DNA of 24,756 nucleotides from Methanobacteriota archaeon. GTDB taxonomy: Archaea; Methanobacteriota; Methanobacteria; Methanobacteriales; Methanobacteriaceae. Both the position numbers and the translations under genes were made by a program. The stretch lies in the NCBI GenBank assembly GCA_023436175.1, contig JAEZKE010000142.1, forward strand, positions 1-24,756, given 5' to 3'. A model generated the notes under the pieces. The model worked only from the letters and a program-made list of their open reading frames with translations. It searched no databases and was not told where the DNA came from. Positions 1 to 9,011 of the stretch are shown here, piece after piece (position 1 is the first letter of the stretch; each line of letters begins with the position of its first letter).

Positions 1-1
1 T

Positions 2-1624
2 CATAACCCTCTAATTGGAACTATGCCTGCTGGTGAAGGTAAGAAAATTGTTACAAATTATAAAGCAAAAGCAAAATCCCAGGAAGAAAGGAAGAATATG
101 TTTACAATGATCATAATCTCATTCATATTAATTGTGGGATTTGTAGTGAACCAGTTTTTCATGGCTTTAATAGCAGCAGCAATTGTTTTCGTTGCACTTC
201 TGCAAATAAAGCCCAGAACTACAGTTATGATTCCTAAGCTCCTTGTAATCAATGAAAACAACATTGTAGCTCCTTTCATCGATGCAACAGGTGCACATGC
301 TGGGGCTCTTTTAGGTGATGTAAGACACGATCCATATCAATCAGGAGGATTAGGAACTCCTGCACATGAACGTGTCGAAGCTGGAATGATCCACAAAGCC
401 AGCAAAGGTGTACTTTACGTAGACGAAATCGGGACCATGAATATGAAAACTCAACAAGAGTTATTAACTGCCATGCAGGAGAAAAAATATTCAATAACCG
501 GGCAGAGTGAAACAAGTAGTGGGGCTATGGTTAGATCTCAGGCAGTTCCATGTGATTTCGTACTTGTAGCATCTGGAAACCTCAAAGTACTTGAAGGGAT
601 GCACATAGCACTTAGATCAAGGATACGTGGATATGGTTATGAAGTCTTTATGAAAGATTCAATGCCTGACACCCCAGAAAATAGAGATAAATTAGTTCAA
701 TTTGTAGCTCAAGAAGTTGAAAAAGACGGCAGGATACCTCACTTCAGTAGAGAAGCGGTTGCTGAAATTATAAGAGAAGCTCAAAGAAGAGCTGGTAAAA
801 AAGATACACTTACCTTAAGATTAAGAGATTTAGGTGGCCTTGTAAGGGCTGCTGGTGACATTGCAAAAGGAGAAGGTGCAGATAATGTCACTGTAGAGCA
901 TGTATTGAATGCTAAAAAACTTGCAAGGACACTTGAACAGCAAATTGCAGATCGTTACATTGGCCAAAGGAAACAATACGAAGTATTTGAATCTGTAGGC
1001 GGTAAAATAGGTACTGTAAATGGTCTTGCAGTAATTGGGGATAGAAGTGGTATAATTCTTCCAATAGTTGCAGAAGCTGCTCCTGCCCAAAGTAAAGAAG
1101 AAGGTAAAATTATTGCAACAGGTAAACTTGGTGAAATTGCCAAAGAAGCTGTTCAAAACGTCAGTGCTTTAATTAAAAAGCATACTGGAACAGATATATC
1201 TAGCTATGATATACACATACAGTTCCTGCAGTCCTATGAAGGTGTTGAAGGGGATAGTGCAAGTGTTTCAGTAGCTACCGCAGTAATTTCATCTCTTGAA
1301 AATATTCCAGTAGACCAGTCAGTTGCACTCACTGGTTCCTTAAGTGTTAGAGGAGATGTTCTCCCTGTAGGTGGAGTGACTGGTAAAATTGAAGCTGCAG
1401 CAGAATCAGGAATTAGAAAGGTCTTAATACCTAAATCAAATATGAGTGATGTTTTGATTGAGGAAAAATACAAAGATAAAATTGAAATAATTCCTGTAGA
1501 AAACATGAGTGACGTATTGGAACATGCATTACTTGGAAAAGATAAAAAAGGTCTTCTTGATAGAATGCAGAAGATCACCAATATGGTACCTAACATAGGT
1601 TTACAAAACCCAACAACTCATTAA
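2..1624 (+). CDS. lonB: Archaeal ATP-dependent Lon protease (LonB), 5' partial
   Basis: Membrane-anchored AAA+ serine protease that degrades damaged or regulatory proteins at the cytoplasmic face. The frame is open from base 2 with no stop, so the true start and the Walker A part of the AAA+ module lie upstream of the window; ATG at 23 is internal. Seen after it: a two-helix membrane segment (about residues 27-62 counted from the ATG at 23), which in LonB is inserted between Walker A and B; Walker B GVLYVDEIG; the AAA+ lid; and the C-terminal protease domain. The catalytic Ser is in GDSAS (codon 1256-1258) and the Lys in VTGKIEAA (codon 1385-1387). They are 43 residues apart, as in E. coli Lon (S679/K722). 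A palindromic terminator follows. Identification is secure; only the N-terminus is missing. Confidence 0.96.
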   Translation, partial: HNPLIGTMPAGEGKKIVTNYKAKAKSQEERKNMFTMIIISFILIVGFVVNQFFMALIAAAIVFVALLQIKPRTTVMIPKLLVINENNIVAPFIDATGAHAGALLGDVRHDPYQSGGLGTPAHERVEAGMIHKASKGVLYVDEIGTMNMKTQQELLTAMQEKKYSITGQSETSSGAMVRSQAVPCDFVLVASGNLKVLEGMHIALRSRIRGYGYEVFMKDSMPDTPENRDKLVQFVAQEVEKDGRIPHFSREAVAEIIREAQRRAGKKDTLTLRLRDLGGLVRAAGDIAKGEGADNVTVEHVLNAKKLARTLEQQIADRYIGQRKQYEVFESVGGKIGTVNGLAVIGDRSGIILPIVAEAAPAQSKEEGKIIATGKLGEIAKEAVQNVSALIKKHTGTDISSYDIHIQFLQSYEGVEGDSASVSVATAVISSLENIPVDQSVALTGSLSVRGDVLPVGGVTGKIEAAAESGIRKVLIPKSNMSDVLIEEKYKDKIEIIPVENMSDVLEHALLGKDKKGLLDRMQKITNMVPNIGLQNPTTH

Positions 1625-1634
1625 ATTGAATCTT

Positions 1635-1662
1635 GAAAGGAAATTTCCTTTCATTTATTTTT
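1635..1662 (+). terminator. Palindromic terminator after lonB
   Basis: An 18-bp perfect palindrome (GAAAGGAAA followed by TTTCCTTTC, 1635-1652) begins 10 bases after the lonB stop and is followed by ATTTATTTTT. A hairpin plus T-rich tract is a plausible transcription end. It could also be a protein-binding dyad, but its position favours termination. Confidence 0.6.
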
Positions 1663-1780
1663 AAATTTAAAATAATCTTTATTTTAAATGGATTGAATTA
1701 CAAATATCATAAAAGTATAGTAGGATAAATTATTGTTATGCTAATTTTGATTATACGCATTTTAATATTTACCTTAATTA

Positions 1781-1790
1781 ATTATAAATA
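1781..1790 (+). promoter_or_regulatory. TATA-like box before the DEAD-box helicase
   Basis: ATTATAAATA is centred about 25 bases before the helicase ATG at 1811. This matches archaeal TATA-to-start spacing and would give a nearly leaderless transcript. A second AT-rich candidate (TTTTAATATTT, about 1760-1770) would give a leader of roughly 20 bases. GGAACGAT before the ATG is only a weak SD. Confidence 0.45.
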
Positions 1791-1810
1791 GAAAAAAAGG
1801 AACGATAAAG

Positions 1811-3391
1811 ATGGAAAAATTAAGATTTTTTGACTTAGATCTCTCAGATGAGATCAAACGCGCCATTGCAGATATGGGATTTGAAGAAGCAACCCCAATC
1901 CAATCCCTTGCAATTCCATATATATTAGATGGAAAAGATGTTATAGGACAGGCCCAAACAGGAACAGGAAAAACAGCAGCATTTGGAATTCCTGCTTTAG
2001 AAAGGGTAGATCCAGATAACAAAAGTTTACAAGCCGTAATTTTGTGCCCTACCAGAGAGCTTGCAATTCAGGTAGCAGAAGAGCTCCGAAAGCTTTCAAA
2101 GTATATGAGAAAACTCAATGTGTTACCAATTTACGGTGGTCAACCAATTGAAAGACAGATTAAATCCCTTAAAAAAGGTGTACAGATTATTATTGGTACT
2201 CCGGGACGTGTAATGGACCATATGAGGCGTGGAACTTTGAAAATGAACAACGTCAAAATCATGGTTCTTGATGAAGCAGATGAAATGCTTGATATGGGAT
2301 TCAGGGAAGATATAGAAACAGTTTTACAGGACATGCCTGAAGACAGACAGACTCTCCTTTTTTCTGCAACCATGTCTAAAGCAATTTTGAATTTAACTAA
2401 AAGATATCAGAATAATCCAGAATTTTTGAAGGTTATTCACCAGCAAATGACAGTTCCTGAAATTCAGCAGATATACTTTGAAGTTAAAGAAAAAATGAAA
2501 TTAGAACTGTTATCACGTTTAATAGACATATACAACCCTCAACTGTCTTTAGTATTCTGTAATACCAAAAGAAGGGTAGACACACTTGTAACTCACCTTC
2601 AAGTAAGGGGATATCTTGCAGATGGACTCCACGGAGATATGACTCAAGGACAGAGGGATAGGGTCATGGCAAAATTTAGATCCGGCCAGATAGAGATTCT
2701 AGTTGCAACAGATGTTGCAGCACGAGGGATTGATGTAGGTGACGTGGAAGCTGTATTTAACTACGACGTGCCTAATGATGATGAATATTATGTACACCGG
2801 ATTGGTAGAACAGGTCGTGCCGGTAAATCAGGTCGTGCATTCACATTTGCTTCAGGTAGAGAGATTTACCAACTTAGAGATATACAAAAATTCACCAAAA
2901 CAAAAATTGAACAGCATAGGATCCCATCTATCAGTGATGTTAAAAAAATCAAGACAAACATGTTCTTAGATGATATAAAACACGTCATAAACACAGAAAA
3001 TCTGGATGACTACACCAATAAAGTTGAAAGACTAATTAAAGAAGATTATACATCTATTGAAATAGCTGCAGCTCTTCTAAAAATGGTTATGAGTAAAAAC
3101 GATCAAAAAGAATCTGTAGATGAAGGCTTTGGAGATACTGGTGCAAGTCCTGGAATGGTAAGGTTCTTTATGAATGTTGGACGTAAGCAGCGGGTAAAAG
3201 CAAAGGATATAGTTAGGGCAATTGCTGAAGAAACAGGACTTTCAAGCAAAATAATTGGTAAAATAGATGTTTTTGACAAATTTTCATTTGTTGAAATTCC
3301 TGAAGAGAATGCAAGCGAAGTCTTATCTATAATGAGCAGATGTAAAATAAAAGGCAAGTCTGCAAATATGGAGCCTGCAAATAAAAAGTGA
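1811..3391 (+). CDS. DEAD-box RNA helicase with DbpA-type RNA-binding domain (DeaD/CshA-like)
   Basis: ATP-dependent RNA helicase expected to unwind structured RNA in ribosome assembly, mRNA turnover or cold adaptation. Motifs in order: Q motif around GFEEATPIQ (residues 23-31), motif I AQTGTGKT (48-55), PTRELAIQ (80-87), TPGR (130-133), DEAD (154-157), SAT (185-187), LVFCNTKRR in the second RecA lobe, ATDVAARGID (299-308) and motif VI HRIGRTGRAG (329-338). The last about 75 residues (448 onward: FFMNVGRKQ, KIGKIDVFD, FSFVEIP) match the DbpA RNA-binding fold of bacterial DbpA, CsdA and CshA. The length of 526 aa fits that class. It is a single-gene unit bounded by terminators. The family is certain; the cold-shock role is inferred from relatives. 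Confidence 0.95.
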   Translation: MEKLRFFDLDLSDEIKRAIADMGFEEATPIQSLAIPYILDGKDVIGQAQTGTGKTAAFGIPALERVDPDNKSLQAVILCPTRELAIQVAEELRKLSKYMRKLNVLPIYGGQPIERQIKSLKKGVQIIIGTPGRVMDHMRRGTLKMNNVKIMVLDEADEMLDMGFREDIETVLQDMPEDRQTLLFSATMSKAILNLTKRYQNNPEFLKVIHQQMTVPEIQQIYFEVKEKMKLELLSRLIDIYNPQLSLVFCNTKRRVDTLVTHLQVRGYLADGLHGDMTQGQRDRVMAKFRSGQIEILVATDVAARGIDVGDVEAVFNYDVPNDDEYYVHRIGRTGRAGKSGRAFTFASGREIYQLRDIQKFTKTKIEQHRIPSISDVKKIKTNMFLDDIKHVINTENLDDYTNKVERLIKEDYTSIEIAAALLKMVMSKNDQKESVDEGFGDTGASPGMVRFFMNVGRKQRVKAKDIVRAIAEETGLSSKIIGKIDVFDKFSFVEIPEENASEVLSIMSRCKIKGKSANMEPANKK

Positions 3392-3410
3392 ATTTAGTTT
3401 CACTTTTATT
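3380..3410 (+). terminator. Hairpin overlapping the helicase stop codon
   Basis: AAAAGTGAA, a 6-base loop, then TTCACTTTT form a 9-bp stem, extended by AATA/TATT pairs around a bulged A. The TGA stop (3389-3391) lies in the left arm, and T-rich sequence follows at 3405-3425. Probable terminator. Confidence 0.55.
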
Positions 3411-3464
3411 AAATTCTATTTTTTAACGTATTTTGGCCAATTTTTATATATTTATTTTAAATGC

Positions 3465-4184
3465 TTATTTTGCAGCCCCTTTTTGACAGAAATACTCCCC
3501 TGGTTCTCTTTGTGCTAAATTATTCTCTTTGAACACATCACAGTTAGGACAGTTACACATTTTACTCGGATCAAGGTCGCTGCATGCTGCTGTTCCTGTT
3601 GCACAGTATACGCCTGGAACATCTGAAGGTTCTGGACTCATGCCTCTCATAGATTCCTGCAGCATTTTCATTTTTGTTTGTGCACATTCACTTTCAGCCT
3701 GAACTGGGCACTGAGAACATAAACATTTTGAGATGTTTTCTCTTGTAAATCCAATTTTGGGTTTCATTTCTTTTGGAGATTCTGTTGAAGCTATTCTTGT
3801 ATTATCCCCTCTTGTTAGAATAGTTCCCCATAATCTTTCAGTTATTATGGCACCTATAACTCCTCCGATTGCTCCAAGGATTGTAAATATAATTATGGAT
3901 ACTATGAGTTCAGCAATTGCACTCAATCCTAATGCTGCTCCCATTGACCCGCTAATAACCAAAGATAGTATTATAGTTACTACTGTCAAAATTATGCCTG
4001 TAATTACTCCAGTAATTGCTCCATGAATAGCCCCATTTTTCATGTTTACATCAACCATATAGCCAACTGCTATACCGGCTATAAGCATACCTAAAAAGCC
4101 AATTATTCCCCCTCCAGCTCCAAAGAATATACTCAATATTATTGCTAAAATAACTCCAATAACTATAACTTTCCAGTTAATCAT
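3465..4184 (-). CDS. Membrane protein with glycine-rich N-terminal domain and Cys-rich C-terminal domain (DUF5518 / DUF2769-like)
   Basis: 239 aa of unknown function. Residues 1 to about 115 form four to five hydrophobic, glycine-rich segments (GAGGGIIGFLG, GAIHGAITGVITGI, GAIGGVIGAI), resembling DUF5518 membrane domains of methanogens. After a polar linker, residues about 145-239 carry ten cysteines: KCLCSQCP, SEC, YCATGTAAC, KMCNCPNCD and YFC. That pattern resembles the DUF2769 domain and suggests a cytoplasmic zinc or Fe-S site tethered to the membrane. Start: ATG 4184 is preceded by AAAAGGTGAA, a good SD, with a TATA-like AAATATAT at about 4227-4220. The gene stands alone, divergent from the ATPase and convergent with the helicase. 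The domain names come from memory of the families; the metal ligand is inferred. Confidence 0.75.
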   Translation of the reverse strand: MINWKVIVIGVILAIILSIFFGAGGGIIGFLGMLIAGIAVGYMVDVNMKNGAIHGAITGVITGIILTVVTIILSLVISGSMGAALGLSAIAELIVSIIIFTILGAIGGVIGAIITERLWGTILTRGDNTRIASTESPKEMKPKIGFTRENISKCLCSQCPVQAESECAQTKMKMLQESMRGMSPEPSDVPGVYCATGTAACSDLDPSKMCNCPNCDVFKENNLAQREPGEYFCQKGAAK

Positions 4185-4360
4185 TTTATCTTCACCTTTT
4201 TCAAATCTGTTGTACTAATAATATATTTCTTATTTTTATTATTAATTATGGTTTGAAAAAGCAATATTTATAAATTATTCTTTTAATTAAACTAAAAATC
4301 TAAAATAATAGTTATTTACTCTTTTAAAATCATATTAATAACTAAAACTATTAAAGCTGT

Positions 4361-4371
4361 ATTTATATTTT
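4361..4371 (+). promoter_or_regulatory. TATA-like box before the orphan ATPase
   Basis: ATTTATATTTT is centred about 55 bases upstream of ATG 4421. The earlier in-frame TTG (4370) and ATG (4373) touch this box, so they cannot be used if it is the promoter. This supports ATG 4421 as the start. Confidence 0.45.
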
Positions 4372-4420
4372 GATGTTAATTACAAATAAAATATTAATAA
4401 TAAAAATTAATATAATACTT

Positions 4421-5233
4421 ATGGAAGATCATAAGATAATTTCTTCAAAGGATAACGACGATTTTGTGGTAACTGATTCCTTTTTAAAATTATATAAAAA
4501 ATTTGAAGAATTAAAACATGATAAAGGGAGGATCATTTTAGTTATAGGTTCTCCAGGGACAGGTAAATCATCTAACATTTATAAAGCTTTAAAAAACCGT
4601 AATTTAAATTATTATGAACCTGTTTTATTTTTAAACAACACAGAAAAAGGTTCATTAAGTGTTTATAAAGAACTTATAAATGGAATAAAAAAAGATTTTG
4701 ATGTTAAAACAAAGGAAGAAATATTCAATGAATTTTCAAATTATGATGTTGTACTGGTTGCAGATAAAATACTTGATTCTGAATCTTTAAATGAAAAAAA
4801 GATTGGACTTGGAGGATGGATAAAAAATAAAGGTTTAAAGTCAATTCCATTTTATTTGATTATACTATTTCAGTATATAATAAATAGGAGAAACTTGCTC
4901 AAAATAAATTTAGTTGTACATACCACCTGGGCTGTTAGAATAAAGGGATATAAATATGATTTAATCACAGATTTTAGTATTTTCTCTAAAATAATTTCTT
5001 TAATTTTAAAGATCTTTTTTGAAGTGGTTGAAATATCTTACTCAAAGGAAGATACAATAAAAATAGTAAAGAATCACTTCAAAGACGCTGATAATGAAAA
5101 AATCAAGTATTATACTAAAAGATATGGAAATAAGCCACGATACATACTTGATGCTTTGGAAAATAAAACTATCAATCATAAAGACTTTAAAAGCTCAAAA
5201 CCGGTGAAAACTATTGGTAAATCCGGAAAATAA
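4421..5233 (+). CDS. Orphan P-loop ATPase, hypothetical
   Basis: 270 aa. Walker A is GSPGTGKS at residues 43-50 within IILVIGSPGTGKSSN. NYDVVLVADKILDSE (about 108-122) is a hydrophobic strand that could serve as a degenerate Walker B. A long hydrophobic stretch (SIPFYLIILFQYII, about 146-159) might touch the membrane. The C-terminal part has KYYTKRYGNKPRYIL, recalling the lid region of STAND- or AAA-type switches. No partner gene or effector domain is adjacent. It is very AT-rich and lysine-rich. The frame is open from TTG 4370, but that start coincides with a TATA-like box; ATG 4421 lacks a clear SD, so translation may be from a short leader. Molecular role unknown; nucleotide binding is the only firm statement. 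Confidence 0.7.
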   Translation: MEDHKIISSKDNDDFVVTDSFLKLYKKFEELKHDKGRIILVIGSPGTGKSSNIYKALKNRNLNYYEPVLFLNNTEKGSLSVYKELINGIKKDFDVKTKEEIFNEFSNYDVVLVADKILDSESLNEKKIGLGGWIKNKGLKSIPFYLIILFQYIINRRNLLKINLVVHTTWAVRIKGYKYDLITDFSIFSKIISLILKIFFEVVEISYSKEDTIKIVKNHFKDADNEKIKYYTKRYGNKPRYILDALENKTINHKDFKSSKPVKTIGKSGK

Positions 5234-5304
5234 TAACCATTTTATCTATCAAATCGAATTAACATTTATTTATTCTAAATAAAAATAATTAAAAATAATT
5301 TTTT

Positions 5305-6162
5305 TTATTTAATTGCATTAGCAACAAGTTGAGCTACAGAAATCAGGCTCACATCAGAGCGGAGAGTATCTGTGGCAATTACATCATCCACATTTGCAGC
5401 AAATATTTTAAGCAATGCATCTTCAACGAGTACTGGGTGAACGCACGATACGATCACTTTTGTTGCTCCATGCTCTTTTAAAATCTTTGCAGCATTAACT
5501 ATTGTACCACCAGTACTTATAATATCATCAATTATAACAGCTTCCTTCCCGTTAACATCAAGATTTTTTGGTTTTGTTTCTACAACTTCTGGGGATAACC
5601 TTGTTTTTTCAAGATAATCATATTCGCAACCTAAAATTTCAGCAATTTCTTTGGCAAATCCAAAAGCGCCTTTATCTGGTGCAACTATTACTGGATTATT
5701 GATGGTTTTTTTGATATAATCTGCAATAGGTTTCATTGCAGATAGGTTATGTACGGGGATATGGAAAAATTCCTTAATATTTTCTTCATGTAAATTTATA
5801 CAGAATATTTCATCGGCACCAGCAGCTTCAAGTAGGTCTGCAACTATAACAGCTGAAACTGCTTCTCCACTTTTAAAACGTCTTTCTTGTCGCCCATATC
5901 CAAAATAAGGAATGACAACTTTTATTTTTTTAACGCCCATGCTCTTTAAATTTTTAAGAATTAAAAAAAGTTCCATTAAATTTTCATCTTGAGGATAACC
6001 AGTTGATTGAACAACAATCACTTCTTCATCAACTTTTCCTTTTATACGTATATATCGTTCGCCGTCTGGGAATCTCTTAGTTTCTATTGGAATTAATGGG
6101 CATTTAAGTTCTTTTGCAATCTTTGCAGCTAATTTTTGTGAAGCGGATCCACCTATAATCAT
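5305..6162 (-). CDS. prs: Ribose-phosphate pyrophosphokinase (PRPP synthase)
   Basis: Transfers pyrophosphate from ATP to ribose 5-phosphate, giving PRPP for nucleotide, histidine and tryptophan synthesis; in methanogens PRPP also feeds methanopterin. The 285 aa show FPDGE (31-35), the flexible-loop region GYGRQERRFKSGE (88-100), APDKGA (161-166) and the PRPP-binding loop VIIDDIISTGGT (209-220). The protein is short, as in other archaeal enzymes. Start: ATG 6162 follows AGGTGAT, a full match to the archaeal anti-SD. The longer frame's GTG at 6171 lies inside that SD and is unlikely to be used. It is monocistronic and convergent with the ATPase across a T-rich gap (5234-5304). A perfect 16-bp palindrome lies 27 bases upstream. 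Confidence 0.95.
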   Translation of the reverse strand: MIIGGSASQKLAAKIAKELKCPLIPIETKRFPDGERYIRIKGKVDEEVIVVQSTGYPQDENLMELFLILKNLKSMGVKKIKVVIPYFGYGRQERRFKSGEAVSAVIVADLLEAAGADEIFCINLHEENIKEFFHIPVHNLSAMKPIADYIKKTINNPVIVAPDKGAFGFAKEIAEILGCEYDYLEKTRLSPEVVETKPKNLDVNGKEAVIIDDIISTGGTIVNAAKILKEHGATKVIVSCVHPVLVEDALLKIFAANVDDVIATDTLRSDVSLISVAQLVANAIK

Positions 6163-6188
6163 TAAAATCACCTATACTTTATGGATAT

Positions 6189-6204
6189 AATAGATTAATC
6201 TATT
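6189..6204. promoter_or_regulatory. Perfect 16-bp palindrome upstream of prs
   Basis: AATAGATTAATCTATT is its own reverse complement and lies 27 bases before the prs ATG (6162), overlapping the place where its TATA box or start site should be. Candidate binding site for a dimeric regulator; AT-rich palindromes can also arise by chance. Confidence 0.4.
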
Positions 6205-6222
6205 TAACTTTATTTTTCAAGA

Positions 6223-6725
6223 GAAATTATTTAATTATATATTTACAACTCGTGTTAAACTAATACTATGAAACTAACTTTTGAATGTAATTAAAATTCA
6301 CTTGCATTTCATTAGTATAATTAGTTAACTTAATTAATTATCCATTTTTAAAGAAATTACTAACTATATGTTTACAATAGATGTAAAACTAATACTATGG
6401 AATTAGCCTATGAATATAGTTAAAATTTACATGTATTTAGCATACTTGGTTAATTAATATTTATCTTTCTCTATTTGAGCGGAAATTATTTATTTATATG
6501 TTTATGGGGTAAAACTAATACTATGAATATATTGAATATGCTTTAAATCATTGTACTTCATTTAATACAACTACTTACTTTAGTTACATATCTACTTTCC
6601 GAGTAATTATATGTTTTTTGGAGTAAAACTTTTAATATTATGAAATTAACCTATGATGTAATTAAAATTGTAATTTCAATTATTTAATGAGTTCATAGGG
6701 TAATGAAGTTAACTGTTCCATATTT
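6223..6725 (+). repeat. Four degenerate tandem repeats (about 120-130 bp) between prs and hypA
   Basis: Copies start at 6223, 6353, 6482 and 6603, each opening with GAAATTA or GTAATTA. Shared order in every copy: a TATA-like stretch (TTATATATTT, CTATATGTTT, TTATATGTTT, TTATATGTTT), then T/GTAAAACTAATACTATG (best kept at 6257-6270, 6386-6399 and 6512-6525; altered at 6626-6642), then a micro-ORF, then a TTAAAATT-like run. Micro-ORFs begin at 6268 (8 codons), 6397 (8), 6523 (7) and 6640 (15). The spacers are more diverged than the cores. The region lacks ordinary coding capacity. It could be tandem promoters, small-RNA genes or a decayed duplication. Confidence 0.75.
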
Positions 6726-6754
6726 TGCTAACTTTATTAATAAGTATTTCATAG

Positions 6755-6783
6755 ATATATTCTATAAGCTAAAAAGAATATAT
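6755..6783. promoter_or_regulatory. Hairpin or dyad upstream of the hypA promoter
   Basis: ATATATTCT and AGAATATAT form a perfect 9-bp inverted repeat around an 11-base spacer. A 6-bp ATTGAA/TTCAAT dyad follows at 6782-6800. Both sit 25-70 bases before the putative hypA TATA box, a position suited to an operator; neither is tied to a known regulator. Confidence 0.35.
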
Positions 6784-6824
6784 TGAAAATTAAGTTCAAT
6801 TTTATGATAGATAATCAATTTAAA

Positions 6825-6834
6825 TGTATAAATA
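6825..6834 (+). promoter_or_regulatory. TATA box of the hypAB operon
   Basis: TGTATAAATA, followed about 25 bases later by the expected start near 6856, leaves a leader of roughly 30 bases that contains the hypA SD. Confidence 0.55.
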
Positions 6835-6888
6835 TTAATTAACAAGTTTTTTTATTAAATACTGTAATTTGAAGGATGGTGTATTATA

Positions 6889-7269
6889 ATGCATGAACTT
6901 TCAATGGCCGATGCCATAGTAAAGACTGCAATTGATGTTGCAGAAAAAAATGACGCTCAAGAGATTACTGAAGTAACCATAGAAGTTGGAAAACTTGCCA
7001 TGCTTAATCCAGAACAACTTAAATTCATGATTGAAGTTTTAAGTGAAGATACTCTTCTTGAGAAAGCTGAAGTTATAGTTAATGAAATTCCAATCGAAAT
7101 AAAATGCAGATCCTGTAATTTTGAAGGATTAGCTATTTCAGATGATTTAGATCACTATGTACCAATTGTTACCTGTCCGGAATGTGAAGGACGAAATCTT
7201 GAAATAACTAAAGGAAGAGAATGTAACGTTAAAACTATTAAAATAGAGAAGGAGGATGAAGATGCATAA
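6889..7269 (+). CDS. hypA: Hydrogenase nickel-insertion protein HypA
   Basis: Nickel metallochaperone that works with HypB to load nickel into [NiFe]-hydrogenases, which a hydrogenotrophic methanogen needs for H2 use. The 126 aa begin MHELSMA, with His2 as the conserved nickel ligand. The zinc domain has C73-x2-C76 (CRSC) and C96-x2-C99 (CPEC). The length is typical. The SD GAAGGATGGTG (6871 onward) precedes ATG 6889. Its end overlaps hypB by 8 bases, so the two are translationally coupled. The long repeat-bearing gap upstream carries its promoter. Confidence 0.96.
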   Translation: MHELSMADAIVKTAIDVAEKNDAQEITEVTIEVGKLAMLNPEQLKFMIEVLSEDTLLEKAEVIVNEIPIEIKCRSCNFEGLAISDDLDHYVPIVTCPECEGRNLEITKGRECNVKTIKIEKEDEDA

Positions 7270-7918
7270 AATAGCTGAAGTAGAAATACAACATGATATC
7301 ATGGTTGCAAATAAAAAACTTGCCCAAAGGAATCAAAAGATATTCGACAAAGCAGGCGTATTTGCAGTTGATTTTTTAGGAGCAATAGGCTCTGGAAAAA
7401 CATCACTTATAGAAGCACTCATAGAAAAAATGGATTACAGAATAGGCGTCATAGCAGGTGACGTAATAAGTAGATTTGACGCTGGAAGAATCGAAAAACA
7501 TGATGTGCCTGTTGTAGGGCTTAACACCGGAAAAGAATGTCACTTAGATGCTCATCTTGTAGAACATGCTCTTCATGACCTTCCACTTGATGATATGGAC
7601 TTACTTTTCATAGAAAATGTTGGTAACCTTATCTGCCCTGTTGATTTTGACCTTGGCTCTCATATAAGAATGGTTGTAATAAGCGTGAGTGAAGGAGACG
7701 ACACCGCCGAAAAACACCCCTTAATTTTCAAGGATGCAGATATAGTGGTCATTAACAAGGTTGATATCGCAGAAGCAGTAGGTGCAGACGAAAACAAAAT
7801 GGCTGCTGATGTTTTAGAAATTAATCCAGACGCAATAGTCATAAAAAGTAGTCTTAAGACCGGTGAAGGGTTGGATGAAATTATAAAAAGCATCCAAAAA
7901 TTTATAGATGAAGCCTGA
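7262..7918 (+). CDS. hypB: Hydrogenase nickel-incorporation GTPase HypB
   Basis: GTPase that drives nickel transfer to the hydrogenase large subunit together with HypA. The 218 aa have P-loop GAIGSGKTS (40-48), the metal site C93-H94 (KECHLD) and C125 (NLICP), and the G4 motif NKVD (165-168). The Cys-His plus Cys set matches the dimer-interface metal site known in the Methanocaldococcus enzyme. It lacks the His-rich N-terminal nickel store of some bacterial HypB. Start: GGAGG at 7251-7255 directly abuts ATG 7256, whereas ATG 7262 has a normal 6-base spacing, so 7262 is preferred. The DUF354 gene follows after 24 bases and is probably in the same operon. Confidence 0.96.
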   Translation: MHKIAEVEIQHDIMVANKKLAQRNQKIFDKAGVFAVDFLGAIGSGKTSLIEALIEKMDYRIGVIAGDVISRFDAGRIEKHDVPVVGLNTGKECHLDAHLVEHALHDLPLDDMDLLFIENVGNLICPVDFDLGSHIRMVVISVSEGDDTAEKHPLIFKDADIVVINKVDIAEAVGADENKMAADVLEINPDAIVIKSSLKTGEGLDEIIKSIQKFIDEA

Positions 7919-7942
7919 TATGGGCTAATAGCGGGTGATGTA

Positions 7943-8968
<1,026 letters not shown>

Positions 8969-8970
8969 AA

Positions 8971-9011
8971 ATGATTTAAAATCCTTTTTTTAAATAATCA
9001 TATTTTTTTTT
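8971..9011 (+). terminator. Terminator after the hypAB-DUF354 operon
   Basis: ATGATT and AATCAT arms (8971-8976, 8996-9001) flank an AT-rich loop with an inner T7 run, followed by T8 at 9004-9011. It starts two bases after the DUF354 stop. Confidence 0.55.

Noticed and set aside
2739..2969. 76-codon plus-strand frame inside the helicase gene
   Set aside because: It is a shadow of the helicase coding sequence in another frame, with no SD; the many minus-strand frames inside lonB, the helicase, metE and others are equally shadows.
6163..6171. Longer prs start at GTG 6171
   Set aside because: The GTG is part of the AGGTGAT SD that serves ATG 6162. The same logic excludes GTG 22629 (XRE gene), and the frames at GTG 23128 (DUF2975), TTG 20677 (thyA), TTG 14761 (FMN barrel) and TTG 17834 (DUF1847) begin before the SD.
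6223..6725. CRISPR-like or IS-type repeat
   Set aside because: Copies are about 125 bp, diverged along their whole length, without spacers, terminal inverted repeats or a transposase.
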